Assembly (NCBI GenBank): GCA_945861085.1
Contig: OX244046.1
Coordinates: forward strand, 620,001-684,000
Direction: 5' to 3'
DNA from: Clostridioides difficile_D
GTDB taxonomy: Bacteria > Bacillota > Clostridia > Peptostreptococcales > Peptostreptococcaceae
Length of the DNA: 64,000 nucleotides
Positions 18,901 through 27,160 of the stretch are shown here, in pieces. The notes beneath the pieces were generated by a model that ran no database searches, had not been told where the DNA came from, and saw nothing but the letters and a program-made list of their open reading frames with translations. A program made the translations under genes and the position numbers. Numbering within the stretch: position 1 is the first letter of the stretch; each line of letters begins with the position of its first letter.

Positions 18901-21142
18901 AAAAGCAGATGAAAAAGCAGATATAGAGAAACTAAAAGAGAAACAGAAAAAACTTGAGGAACAAATGACAACACAGTTAATTCTTTCGGGAATACAAAGC
19001 GCGTTGAGTTTACTGACAGCATTTAGTGGTGTTGGTCAAGCTTGTCTAGGAGCATTTGACAGTGCAAAATCTTTGAAGGAAAATCTTTCAGCTAAAGAAG
19101 AGGAATACCAATGGACCAACAGGATGGTTGAATTTTCAGATTTTAAATTAGATTCTGATGGTATGAGTTTTGTACTTGGAGAACAGCTAGGTGAAGATAG
19201 AAAGAATGCTTTAGATAAAATGACTTATAACTTGGCGGGTATTGATGAAGGAAGAAGAGATAAATTTGACCAAATTAAGGAGATTATAGTTAAGTCTATA
19301 GATGATGATAACTATGCAGACAAAGCTGATGATATTCAAAGAGCAAAAGAGGGGTTAAGTGAAAGCGAATATAAGGAAATTTACACAAAAATCCAGAAAA
19401 AAGAAATAGGTATGTTGGAAGCAAATTACAATAATAAACAACAAAAAGATAAGTTGGTTGCACTAGAGAAGAGTAAGCAAGCTATTGAAAGACAACAAAA
19501 GATGTCTAAAATTAAAAACGCATTGAGTATTGGTAGCTCTGCTTGTTCTCTTGTAAATACTGCAATTAGTGGTGTTAATAATTGTCTTAATGTAAAATCT
19601 AACTTTGAAAGCAAAATAGAGGTAGTTAAAGAGGCAATTAAGGATAAAGAAAATAATATTAAGAAATTAGATGAATTAAATACTCAAATGGTAGAGTTTA
19701 AAGATAAAACTTTGAAAGAATCTGTTATACCATTTGTAGAAAACTTTGATAATACAGTTAAAAACCAAGATATTTTCCAAAATGAGATAAGTAAATTAAA
19801 AATGAAGGAAGTTTTAACTGAATTAAGCACAAAGTTTGGAAGCTTAAAAATGGAAAATTCAGAGGATATTTCTGGAATCTTCAAAAAAGTACAGGATATG
19901 ATGGAAGCTCAGATTATTATTACTGATAAGATTGATAAGAAAAAAGACAATCTTGCAATGGGAGAATTAATTTATCAAATGTCAGGTAGTGGCAGTCAAA
20001 TGAACGAATATCAGAAAAAACTTATCCATCAAATTGAATTAAATCAGGTTAGATATTTGTGTCAGGTAGAGGCAGCAGCTTTCCAATTATGGACGTTCCC
20101 ATTTGGAAGCAATATAGTAAATATCTTAAATAGATGTCATGTAGGGATTACAGAAGATGAAAATGAGGTTGTAAATCAGGCTAAAGAGCAAAATAGACAG
20201 ATTAAAGAGTTTCTTGACCAAGATGCTTATCAATGGCAAAAAACAGATAATCATATTTTGAAAGTACCATTGGCAGGAAGTTTAGATAAAAAATCACGTG
20301 TGGGATTTGAAAATACATATTCTTTATATGATTGTAGTGAAGAAGAAGTGAAAAAGCTCTTAACAGGAGATGAAATTAGTTTTGAAGTTCCACTAAATCA
20401 AAACTTTGATGCTATAAAATATGTAACTATGTATGCAAATATTCCTAACCTTAGACGAAATATTTTAGATGAAAGTCTAAATGTAAAGGTGCATATTCAT
20501 TTATATGATAGTGGATACTTCTCTCTATATGATGATAGAAAAGACGTCTATTATCAATATGTATTTCCACAAAATTATATTGATATTACACATGGTCTTG
20601 ATGTTAAGTATAATGATTCAGATTCAATAAATTCAATATGGTCTTCAGTAGAAGATAAAGGAATAGAAAAGTTCAAAAATGCTGGTCTAAACTCTGGTAG
20701 AAGTCCATATTCTATGGCTAAGATTTCTTTGAAGACACATTTTAATAAGAGGCTTTCTTATGATTCACTTACAAATGAGCAGAAGAAGAAACTAGAATCA
20801 TACTTTGATAAATCTAGTAGATACGCATGGAGCGAGAGTATAGATATATTGAAGAGTCTAGGGTATATTGATTTGAAAGGTGTTTTGGCAAAGAGTTGGT
20901 ATGAAATCAAGAAAGATATAGATAGTGATGGAGAGATTATGAAGCATTTTTCTATATTACAAGTTGATTTATTGGAAAGAATTATTTATGAGCAGACTAG
21001 TATACTAAAAGAAAATATACCTAATTTGACAATTGAGTTTGTAGGCTGTGGTATTTATGTAGAGTCTGAATTTAATTATCTAAAGCAAAATGATTTAAAA
21101 TGCTATGAAGAAAGATTAGTTGAAAATACAATTATTAGTTGA
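15932..21142 (+). CDS. giant P-loop GTPase-like coiled-coil protein with glycine-rich module
   Basis: A 1736-residue cytoplasmic-looking protein. The N-terminal domain parallels the upstream gene product: Walker A GASGVGKST (35-43), DCPGFFDNRG in the switch position, and NKIP where NKxD is expected. A glycine-rich module follows (about 520-680; GGTGGTGGNGGNAG, GGAGGKGGSGGLGG). Residues about 950-1350 are strongly helical and coiled-coil-like, with two hydrophobic helices, one around SALSLLTAFSGVGQACLGAF and another around SACSLVNTAISGVNNCL. Hydrophobic helices between coiled coils recall membrane-inserting dynamin-like proteins or alpha-helical pore formers, but I find no homology that proves this. 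AAAGGGATGG precedes the ATG. The last 400 residues are mixed alpha/beta and unrecognised. It ends before two tandem terminators. Confidence 0.68.
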   Translation: MANKLYSGIVNLLEEGRDELRKYNLKEKSILLFLGASGVGKSTCINYLKGCVMEEKKDAETGQVYITAKDSAVEIGNGVYSKTLCPEVVDIANRNFSLCDCPGFFDNRGAEYMIAGAMLVRETISTSSKVKGMVVILDYQSLLDSRHTLLMETGKNLKDMLGDYEKYKENFFFLINKIPKTLVGNVTEEKIRNILKKAKEDLDSQEKNYDGYKELVYLLNVVLADGVSIKLCNPLDKHPEKLLDEMKNLPETFEKINMGLMLTASCKIEIQKAVDVTYKELEKLLVPYIESVKKGIEDSISILSSINSLKDKKVQLDKMYTDLCSKTNSMKELMEFVQELSYGDGVQKVNVLEETRLLLELNSYCSETHIVGLSELLKSLLKNTLEDTLRDIKYWIVEEEHKEEEAKKLEDVEYRIEKIQSCTYIKSYEKEKVLSIYIPIPKVNLSDLTKIISGYQLDALSSIYMYGDCELKIDCSMDKEVFSGKNIVLLAEKLCIPEGSYSINVSGNNAEKLIGEDSIYDGMNGRNGNNAGTSGDILLSFKEIEKKGELKLYVDGGQGGNGQNGKIGDTGLTGEAGENAKIGSKKESKEFAKDNDTKYYVVKAEKGKQGGTGGTGGNGGNAGLGSKSGQIYLLGKATVLKGYVSKKDGNHGLAGKGGAGGKGGSGGLGGIRGIYEETIRYIGTSVPIDDSDRNYYYFDRYVLNHASNKNEVADDGEKLNALYEKHKDWTISKREDSGSVGAEGEEGHFGDTLKEKELLKQEYSLSIDTFFYDFFERFGFSGSKGYRNLRLLCAVGILEADILELSHIYEIFHAVEKVEMQLNREILQKYYSFDKKNKAVLSLDDMNIKKEFYKEAKEIYEYLINKLMQSDKIEAFIEEKQNFSEWSMILFALEQKTAFYVQMVEESEIGGNRVTDIRALTDYLDKTLRELEQGKKDELKEGYFNTYKESILTQIESGNQQIEILKNELESKMLSVSAKMNLLIQEIIKIKADEKADIEKLKEKQKKLEEQMTTQLILSGIQSALSLLTAFSGVGQACLGAFDSAKSLKENLSAKEEEYQWTNRMVEFSDFKLDSDGMSFVLGEQLGEDRKNALDKMTYNLAGIDEGRRDKFDQIKEIIVKSIDDDNYADKADDIQRAKEGLSESEYKEIYTKIQKKEIGMLEANYNNKQQKDKLVALEKSKQAIERQQKMSKIKNALSIGSSACSLVNTAISGVNNCLNVKSNFESKIEVVKEAIKDKENNIKKLDELNTQMVEFKDKTLKESVIPFVENFDNTVKNQDIFQNEISKLKMKEVLTELSTKFGSLKMENSEDISGIFKKVQDMMEAQIIITDKIDKKKDNLAMGELIYQMSGSGSQMNEYQKKLIHQIELNQVRYLCQVEAAAFQLWTFPFGSNIVNILNRCHVGITEDENEVVNQAKEQNRQIKEFLDQDAYQWQKTDNHILKVPLAGSLDKKSRVGFENTYSLYDCSEEEVKKLLTGDEISFEVPLNQNFDAIKYVTMYANIPNLRRNILDESLNVKVHIHLYDSGYFSLYDDRKDVYYQYVFPQNYIDITHGLDVKYNDSDSINSIWSSVEDKGIEKFKNAGLNSGRSPYSMAKISLKTHFNKRLSYDSLTNEQKKKLESYFDKSSRYAWSESIDILKSLGYIDLKGVLAKSWYEIKKDIDSDGEIMKHFSILQVDLLERIIYEQTSILKENIPNLTIEFVGCGIYVESEFNYLKQNDLKCYEERLVENTIIS

Positions 21143-21179
21143 AAATACAAATAAGAGATGAGCTTTAAAGAAATTTACA

Positions 21180-21272
21180 AAAGGGGATGTTTCAAAGTGA
21201 AGATTTGAATCATTTCCTTTTTTGAGGCTGTAAGTAGATTTGTGTAAAACAAATTTACCTACAGCTTTTTTG
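21180..21272 (+). terminator. two tandem terminators after the GTPase-like operon
   Basis: A weaker hairpin (about 21180-21223, AAAGGGGATG with CATTTCCTTT, allowing G-U pairs, then T6) is followed by a strong one, GCTGTAAGTAGATTTGT pairing with ACAAATTTACCTACAGC (21227-21265), then T6. Confidence 0.8.
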
Positions 21273-21746
21273 TTGTATATAATTGATAGATTTTATTATC
21301 ATATCATAGATATAAGAACTAACTTTTAATAAACTAACTAACAATTTTATAAAATAAGTAAATTATAAGTTATTTATAAACTAAATACAAATAAAATATG
21401 GACAAAATACAAACAATTTATAAACAAATCAACTACTGATAAGATGAATTTTAATGCTAGTATAGGAGTTACAGGAAATGTGTGACTATGAGAAGATAAA
21501 ATCTATCAGCTTATTTGGCATATAATATTGAATCTATTTAGTATATTTTATATGATTTCACAGATAAATTTTTAGTAGTAATAAGACTAAAAAGAACAGC
21601 TCTATTAATTAGCAAAAAATAAAGTATTCTAATGATAAAGATTATCTCAAATGTCATAAACAAATATAGATTTATTATGATTATAGTAAAAATACACTTC
21701 TTCCTGTATATACAAATAATTTAAATTTTAAAAGGAGGAATTAATC
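21273..21746. other. AT-rich leader of the beta-helix genes
   Basis: About 470 bp without a supported gene, holding the promoter of the gene at 21747. No riboswitch or repeat stands out. Confidence 0.45.
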
Positions 21747-23093
21747 ATGGCAATTGAAACTAAAACTCCAGACTGGGTTAATGTGCTGGAGCTAAACAGT
21801 AAAATAGACATTACTGGAAAAAAAGATGTAAGTGATATGATACAAGAGATTGTTTCTGACGAATCACTAAAAGATTCTGTTATATATTTTCCAAATGGTG
21901 ACTATTTATTTGAAAAAGGTATTAAGATTAGCCAACAAATAACACTTCAAGGAAATTCTTATTATGGAGGAGATGTTCCAGAATTAAGTGAAAGTGAAGA
22001 CAATAAAAAACCATTCATAGGAGCAACAAACTTTATAACTAAAGGCATTTCTAATATGAGTATCATTACATTGGCAGAGACAAATCAAACTATAAAAAAT
22101 ATTAACTTTTACTATGATAATCGTGAAATAAAAAATGAATTACCTAAAGATGTATCTGCTATAACAGAAGGTAAAGGAGTACAAGGTCTATCACATTTTG
22201 AACATCTATATATTTCTGGCTTTTCAGGAACAGGAATTGAAATTCCACTTTATGCAATTGGTAATGATATTACTGTTACCTCATGTGGTCTTGGTATAAA
22301 ACTTGGAGAAAAATCTATGCTTTCTAGTAGTAAGATTCATAAATGTAAAAATGGAATGGAAATTACAACTGGTGTCAGCTTAAACAATGTAAAAATAGAA
22401 GATATTCAAGAAGTAGGTATTAGTAATAAAGGACTTGGTTTCAATCTTATGATGAATCTTGCAGTTGATAAATGTGGATACTGCGGATTTATGTTTGGAA
22501 AAATGTCTCATAGTCAGATAACTGCAAGATTTACTAACTGTAGCCAATATTATAAAAACGTTGACTATGATACTTATAAAAATCTTCCAGATAAAAAAGA
22601 AGAAGCTTATTCTATACTTTATGGAGACACTTTAGACAACTGCAATATTGTATTGATGAATAATAATGTTGATACTCTAGAAAATGGTCTAGAGCGTAAG
22701 ATACATGTAATCAAAGCTAATGAAACAACTAATGTAACTCTAGAATGTGATGCTGAAGCTGATAGCTTTATACAATGTGCAAAAGGTAACTTGCTATTAG
22801 AAAATGGTAGAAATACTTATAAGTTTTATGATGGTGAGATTTGTTCTGTAGGCGGAGTTCAAGTTTCTGATGTAAATCAAGGTGATTTACTTAAGATAAT
22901 TGACAATACACTTTATGTAGATGATGGTGGAAAAGATTTAGTGGTTCCTAGATTACAAAAGAATTCTGTTATATCGTCAATATTAGATTCAGAAGAAGAG
23001 ATAAGTAAATTGCATAGTGGGACATGGGAACAAATTGGTGTAAAAACACTTAATGGAGAAACTATGTACTATTATAAAAAAATAAATGATTAG
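21747..23093 (+). CDS. right-handed beta-helix (pectate-lyase-like fold) protein 1
   Basis: A 448-residue protein with the N-terminal signature of phage-tailspike and pectate-lyase-3-like beta-helices: DWVNVLELNS, later VIYFPNGDYLF and ITLQG. Central coils are rich in N, I, V, S and G (DITVTSCGLGIKLG, GMEITTGVSLNNVKIEDIQ). The C-terminal part is a separate beta-rich domain ending in a GTWEQIG...YYYKK motif. There is no signal peptide or sortase motif. I see no assured catalytic residues; it may bind or cleave polysaccharide or be structural. AAAGGAGGAATTAATC precedes the ATG. It is the first of three tandem paralogues. The link to the GTPase-like genes upstream is by position only, because two terminators separate them. 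Confidence 0.72.
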   Translation: MAIETKTPDWVNVLELNSKIDITGKKDVSDMIQEIVSDESLKDSVIYFPNGDYLFEKGIKISQQITLQGNSYYGGDVPELSESEDNKKPFIGATNFITKGISNMSIITLAETNQTIKNINFYYDNREIKNELPKDVSAITEGKGVQGLSHFEHLYISGFSGTGIEIPLYAIGNDITVTSCGLGIKLGEKSMLSSSKIHKCKNGMEITTGVSLNNVKIEDIQEVGISNKGLGFNLMMNLAVDKCGYCGFMFGKMSHSQITARFTNCSQYYKNVDYDTYKNLPDKKEEAYSILYGDTLDNCNIVLMNNNVDTLENGLERKIHVIKANETTNVTLECDAEADSFIQCAKGNLLLENGRNTYKFYDGEICSVGGVQVSDVNQGDLLKIIDNTLYVDDGGKDLVVPRLQKNSVISSILDSEEEISKLHSGTWEQIGVKTLNGETMYYYKKIND

Positions 23094-23118
23094 TTTCAAA
23101 ATGAGGAGGTAGTGAATT

Positions 23119-24552
23119 ATGGGAGAACCTATAATAATTAAAGAAACAGATGGTTGGATTAATGTTTTAGATTATGGAGTTTGTAGAGATGAAACAGAAG
23201 ATGTAAGTTCTAGGGTGCAAGAAATTATAAATGTTGCACCAGAAGACTCTATTATATATTTTCCAAGAGGGAAATATTTATTTACAAGTGGTATAGAGAT
23301 TAACAAACGATTAACACTATGTGGAGACACATATTTTAGGTCAAATAATCCAAATAATCCATATTTTCATTCAGGAGCAACACAATTTTCTGGTAAATTT
23401 GATGAAAAAAAAGTAGAGAATGGGACAATGGAAAGTTTTACAATGGTAACAGTAAAGGGAGTAAAGCATTGTATTAAAAGTATTTCTTTTCAATCAGATA
23501 ACTGTAATACTGCTAGTTATAGTGAGCCTCCTGCAAATGGAGAAACAGGATTTCATCATGAAATAATATTCAAAAGTGAACACAAAGGGAAATGTATATC
23601 AGCAATTGTATGTGAAAATGTATCAGAAGGACCTGGACATTATGAAAATGTAGACTTTGGTGGTTTCGGTGAAATTGCACTTAAGATGTCTAATAATTCT
23701 ACAGTAAATGATATTACTGTTTTTTCATGTAATCGTGGTATTAGTACAGGAGAAAATTCAATAATTACTAATGGAAAGACTTGGGGATGTGATTATGGAA
23801 TGGAAATTTCTACTGGAACATTTCTAAGTAATATGCGAGTGGAAGAAGTAGGGAAGACTGGTATTAAAAGTATTGGTAAGGGTTCAAATTTTATTACAAA
23901 TACTACAATTGACCAATGTGGATATTGTGGGTTCCAGTTTGATTCAATATCACAATGTCGAATAGTTGCAAAGATTACAAGATGTGGACAGTATTATTTT
24001 AATCTTAGCTATGAGGATTATTTAAAGTTAGACGACAAAGATAGAATTGAAGAAGCATATTCACTATTTTATGGAAATTCAATGGAGTCATGTTATGTTA
24101 TGTTGCAAAATGATAATGGAGATAATTGGGAAGATTTCAAGGAAGATAAGCATAAGGTATATTTTATGAAAGCATGTGAAACCAAGAATGTCTCATTAAC
24201 AGGTAATATAGATGCTACTGATATGGTTCTTAAGTCAGAAAAAGGAAACTTAATATACAATAATAAAGGTCAAACTGTCACATTTTATAACGGAAAGCTA
24301 AGTAGTATCAATGGAATTGGTACATCTGAAGAAGATTATGGTGACAAAATTAATATAAAAAAAGGGAATATGTATATAAATAGTAATGATAATGTTCTTA
24401 AAATGCACAGACAAGAGATTGGCGACATTATGTCAACAACTATTCCTAATAAAAATACACTTTCTAGTCATTATGGTGGAATATGGGAGAAAATTAATGA
24501 AGAGGTAGAGGTTGGAATAACTGTACACTATTTCAAGTTAATAGATAGATGA
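23119..24552 (+). CDS. right-handed beta-helix protein 2
   Basis: A 477-residue paralogue of the preceding product, 25 bp downstream and so co-transcribed. It shares the order DGWINVLDYG...DETEDVS, IIYFPRGKYLF, GHYENVDFGGFG, DITVFSCNRGI, TIDQCGYCGFQF, CGQYYFNLSYEDYL, AYSLFYGN and the C-terminal GIWEKIN...YFK. It carries a longer loop after the first coils (about residues 75-165). The conserved cysteines (DQCGYCGF, RCGQYY) are aligned in all three copies and may bind metal or form the helix core. GAGGAGGTAGTG precedes the ATG. Function is unknown beyond the fold. Confidence 0.72.
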   Translation: MGEPIIIKETDGWINVLDYGVCRDETEDVSSRVQEIINVAPEDSIIYFPRGKYLFTSGIEINKRLTLCGDTYFRSNNPNNPYFHSGATQFSGKFDEKKVENGTMESFTMVTVKGVKHCIKSISFQSDNCNTASYSEPPANGETGFHHEIIFKSEHKGKCISAIVCENVSEGPGHYENVDFGGFGEIALKMSNNSTVNDITVFSCNRGISTGENSIITNGKTWGCDYGMEISTGTFLSNMRVEEVGKTGIKSIGKGSNFITNTTIDQCGYCGFQFDSISQCRIVAKITRCGQYYFNLSYEDYLKLDDKDRIEEAYSLFYGNSMESCYVMLQNDNGDNWEDFKEDKHKVYFMKACETKNVSLTGNIDATDMVLKSEKGNLIYNNKGQTVTFYNGKLSSINGIGTSEEDYGDKINIKKGNMYINSNDNVLKMHRQEIGDIMSTTIPNKNTLSSHYGGIWEKINEEVEVGITVHYFKLIDR

Positions 24553-24703
24553 TATTTGGACAAAAGTGTTTTGCTAATGGATTAGTTACTATAGCTTTAA
24601 TGTAATGCTATAGTGGTAATGGGCAACTATAAAAATCTAACTTGATGCTAAGAAGTTTGTAAAATTTTGGTGTTAGGTAAATAAGAAAGGAATAGATAAT
24701 ATT

Positions 24704-26155
24704 ATGGAAGAAATTAAAAATAAAAAATGGATTAATGTATTAGAAAGAGGTATTATAAATGATGGTACAGAAGATGTAGGGGCTAAGTTACAGGATATTA
24801 TTAGTAAAAAAGAAACAGAGTTTTCTGTTTTATATTTCCCAAAAGGTAAATACTTATTTAAAACTGGTATTACGATTAATACAGAAATAACCTTACTAGG
24901 AGATTCTGATTCATCAACATCTGCTACAGAATTTATAACACATGGAGTTCCTAATATGAGTATTATTACATTGACAGGAAGAAAACAATGTATTAAAAAT
25001 ATAAGTTTTTATTCTGATAGCTGTGAGGTACTCACTAATGATGAGCCACCAACAAAAGGGAATCCACATTATCATTATGAAATGATTATTAATAAAAATA
25101 ATAAAAATGAAGAAATGAAGAATGTATCAGCTATTACATATGTTGATAGCGATCTAATAGAAGGTTTAGGTCATTATGAGAACCTTTATATAACTGGTTT
25201 TTCGGGCACAGGAATTCAAATACCCTATTATTCAATTGTAAACGATATTACAGTTTCCTCTTGTGGGATAGGTATGGATGTAGGAGTTGATACAATTATT
25301 TCTAACAGTAGAGTATCTAAGTGTCAAAATGGTATGGAAATTACGATAGGAACTAGTATAAATAATGTTAAAATCGAGAAAATACAAAAAGTAGGTCTTA
25401 AATGCAAGGGTGGTGGTAGTTATAAGATTAATAATATTACTATTGATCAATGTGGACATTGTGGTTTTTCATTTAATTTAATAATTAATTCTTATATATC
25501 TGGAATTATAAGAAGATGTGGACAGTATTATTATAATACAGATTATGACACTTACTTAGGTATGGAAGACAGAAAAGAGGATGCATATTCCTTGTTCTAT
25601 GGGAATTTTTTGGGAAATATTCCTAATGATAAGCCTGGTAGTAATCCTAATGATAAGCCTGGTGGTAATCCTAATAAGGCACGTATTAATTATGTTAATT
25701 TAATTAGTGATAATAAAGATAATTGGGATGATGGATTAGAATATAAACATAAAGTTTATGTATTTAAAACCACTAATATGCCACATGCAATATTAAAATG
25801 TAACATAGATGCCTATGATTATATAATAGAAACAAAAAATGGTGGTGGCAATTTAAGATTACAAAATAACTTTAATGATTATATATTTGTTAACACATCT
25901 ACTCCATATAAAATTAATGGAGTTAACTTAACATGGGAAATGGATGAAAATATGTTAAGGTTATATAGAGGTAAACTATACTTCAAAAGTGAAGGCAAAG
26001 AATCAAATCTTTTTATCCCTAACTATGGTCTTATTGTTAAATCAACAGATTCAGATATTTCTCAAATAAAATCTACCTATGGTAGTGACTGGGTAAAGCT
26101 TGGCTCTAAAATTATAGGAAAAGATACTGTATATTACTATAAACACTCTTCTTAA
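24704..26155 (+). CDS. right-handed beta-helix protein 3
   Basis: A 483-residue third paralogue with the same core (KKWINVLERGIINDGTEDVG, LYFPKGKYLFKTGI, NDITVSSCGIGMDVG, TIDQCGHCGFSF, RCGQYYYNTDYDTYL, AYSLFYGN). Unlike the others it has a short proline-rich insertion in which NDKPGSNPNDKPGGNPN repeats a PGxNPN unit directly after the conserved FYGN segment (around residues 305-325). About 150 bp separates it from copy 2, including an ACTATAGC/GCTATAGT inverted repeat at 24588-24614 that may modulate read-through. AGAAAGGAATAG precedes the ATG. Confidence 0.72.
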   Translation: MEEIKNKKWINVLERGIINDGTEDVGAKLQDIISKKETEFSVLYFPKGKYLFKTGITINTEITLLGDSDSSTSATEFITHGVPNMSIITLTGRKQCIKNISFYSDSCEVLTNDEPPTKGNPHYHYEMIINKNNKNEEMKNVSAITYVDSDLIEGLGHYENLYITGFSGTGIQIPYYSIVNDITVSSCGIGMDVGVDTIISNSRVSKCQNGMEITIGTSINNVKIEKIQKVGLKCKGGGSYKINNITIDQCGHCGFSFNLIINSYISGIIRRCGQYYYNTDYDTYLGMEDRKEDAYSLFYGNFLGNIPNDKPGSNPNDKPGGNPNKARINYVNLISDNKDNWDDGLEYKHKVYVFKTTNMPHAILKCNIDAYDYIIETKNGGGNLRLQNNFNDYIFVNTSTPYKINGVNLTWEMDENMLRLYRGKLYFKSEGKESNLFIPNYGLIVKSTDSDISQIKSTYGSDWVKLGSKIIGKDTVYYYKHSS

Positions 26156-26171
26156 AAATAAGTTATAAATA

Positions 26172-26215
26172 GTATAAAGAAATGAATTCTTATAACAGGG
26201 TTCATTTCTTTATAC
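26172..26215. terminator. bidirectional hairpin between convergent genes
   Basis: GTATAAAGAAATGAA (26172-26186) and TTCATTTCTTTATAC (26201-26215) are a perfect 15-bp inverted repeat with a 14-nt loop. It lies at the end of the beta-helix operon and faces the convergent DUF3788 gene. The U-tract is weak. Confidence 0.65.
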
Positions 26216-26386
26216 GAGGTATTTCATAACAAATAAAATACATATAAATATAATAAGAATAAAAATACTAAAAACTCCAGAACTGGATATAGAAATAAAG
26301 TAGTAGATATTTTTTATATTATTGTTTTCTAAAGTGTGCAAGAATTGAATTTATATATACTACATTTAAATAACAAAAAATAAAAG

Positions 26387-26827
26387 TTAATTTTGTTTAG
26401 GTGGAGCTTTTTTTGCTCTTATATACTGAATAATGTCAAGTAAGTCTGCATCTTCTAAAATACGATACTTAATCCAACCTCCATTATTGCCACAAGGATA
26501 ACGATTAACCCAAAGTTCTTTAGCTTTTGGTGTTAAAGCAACTAGTATTTTTTCTACTGATGGAACTTGCCTATCGCCTATCTGAATCATAACAGTAAAT
26601 GCACCTTTTTCAAAAAAAGCATAAAATAAATGAAAAGATTTATGGCTATATTTGTAACCCCAACCATAATTATTTCCAAAAGGAAATCGAAGTTCTCTTG
26701 ATAAATTATATTGAGTTTCCAGGTAAGTTTCCAACTTACACAAGCGTGCATATCCATCTCTACCTATGTATTCTATTATTTGAGACAAGCAAGGTTTATT
26801 GCTTTTATCAAGCATACGTTCATACAT
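26387..26827 (-). CDS. DUF3788 family protein
   Basis: A 146-residue soluble protein with the pattern of DUF3788: an N-terminal MYERMLDKSNKP, then LRFPFGNNYGWGYKYSHKSFHLFYAFFEKGAFTVMI (split by a turn) and a C-terminal GGWIKYRILEDADLLDIIQYIRAK. The family has no established activity; members are often small stress or antibiotic-region genes, and a substrate-binding role is only a guess. ACGGAGGTAAATTTTA precedes the ATG, and it is transcribed alone on the minus strand. Confidence 0.7.
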   Translation of the reverse strand: MYERMLDKSNKPCLSQIIEYIGRDGYARLCKLETYLETQYNLSRELRFPFGNNYGWGYKYSHKSFHLFYAFFEKGAFTVMIQIGDRQVPSVEKILVALTPKAKELWVNRYPCGNNGGWIKYRILEDADLLDIIQYIRAKKAPPKQN

Positions 26828-27160
26828 TAAAATTTACCTCCGTTTTTACTTTTGAGTATAGCAAAGTAATTATGACAATAGTATGTCAAGTTTTTATGTT
26901 TTATTAGACTAATATGTAAATATAAAGTAGTTAGTCTTGGATTATAGAAAAATATGATATTTATATATATTGGAAAAAAATGTAAAATAATGATAAAATA
27001 TAGTTTATAATACAAAAGTATAATTATATTATAATTATACGTGTTTAGTTGGATTTGTGTATTTAAATAATGTATAATTTATGCTGATTACTGCTAAAAA
27101 AGCATAATAATATTGCATTGTAAGGTTTTATAAACTTCTAGTTGAAAGGGGAGAATTCAA
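26828..27160. other. AT-rich divergent promoter region
   Basis: About 330 bp between the DUF3788 gene (minus) and the IbrA-like gene (plus). I see an AATATAATTATATTATAATTATAC tract (split repeat near 27017-27041) but no feature that can be assigned with confidence. Confidence 0.4.
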
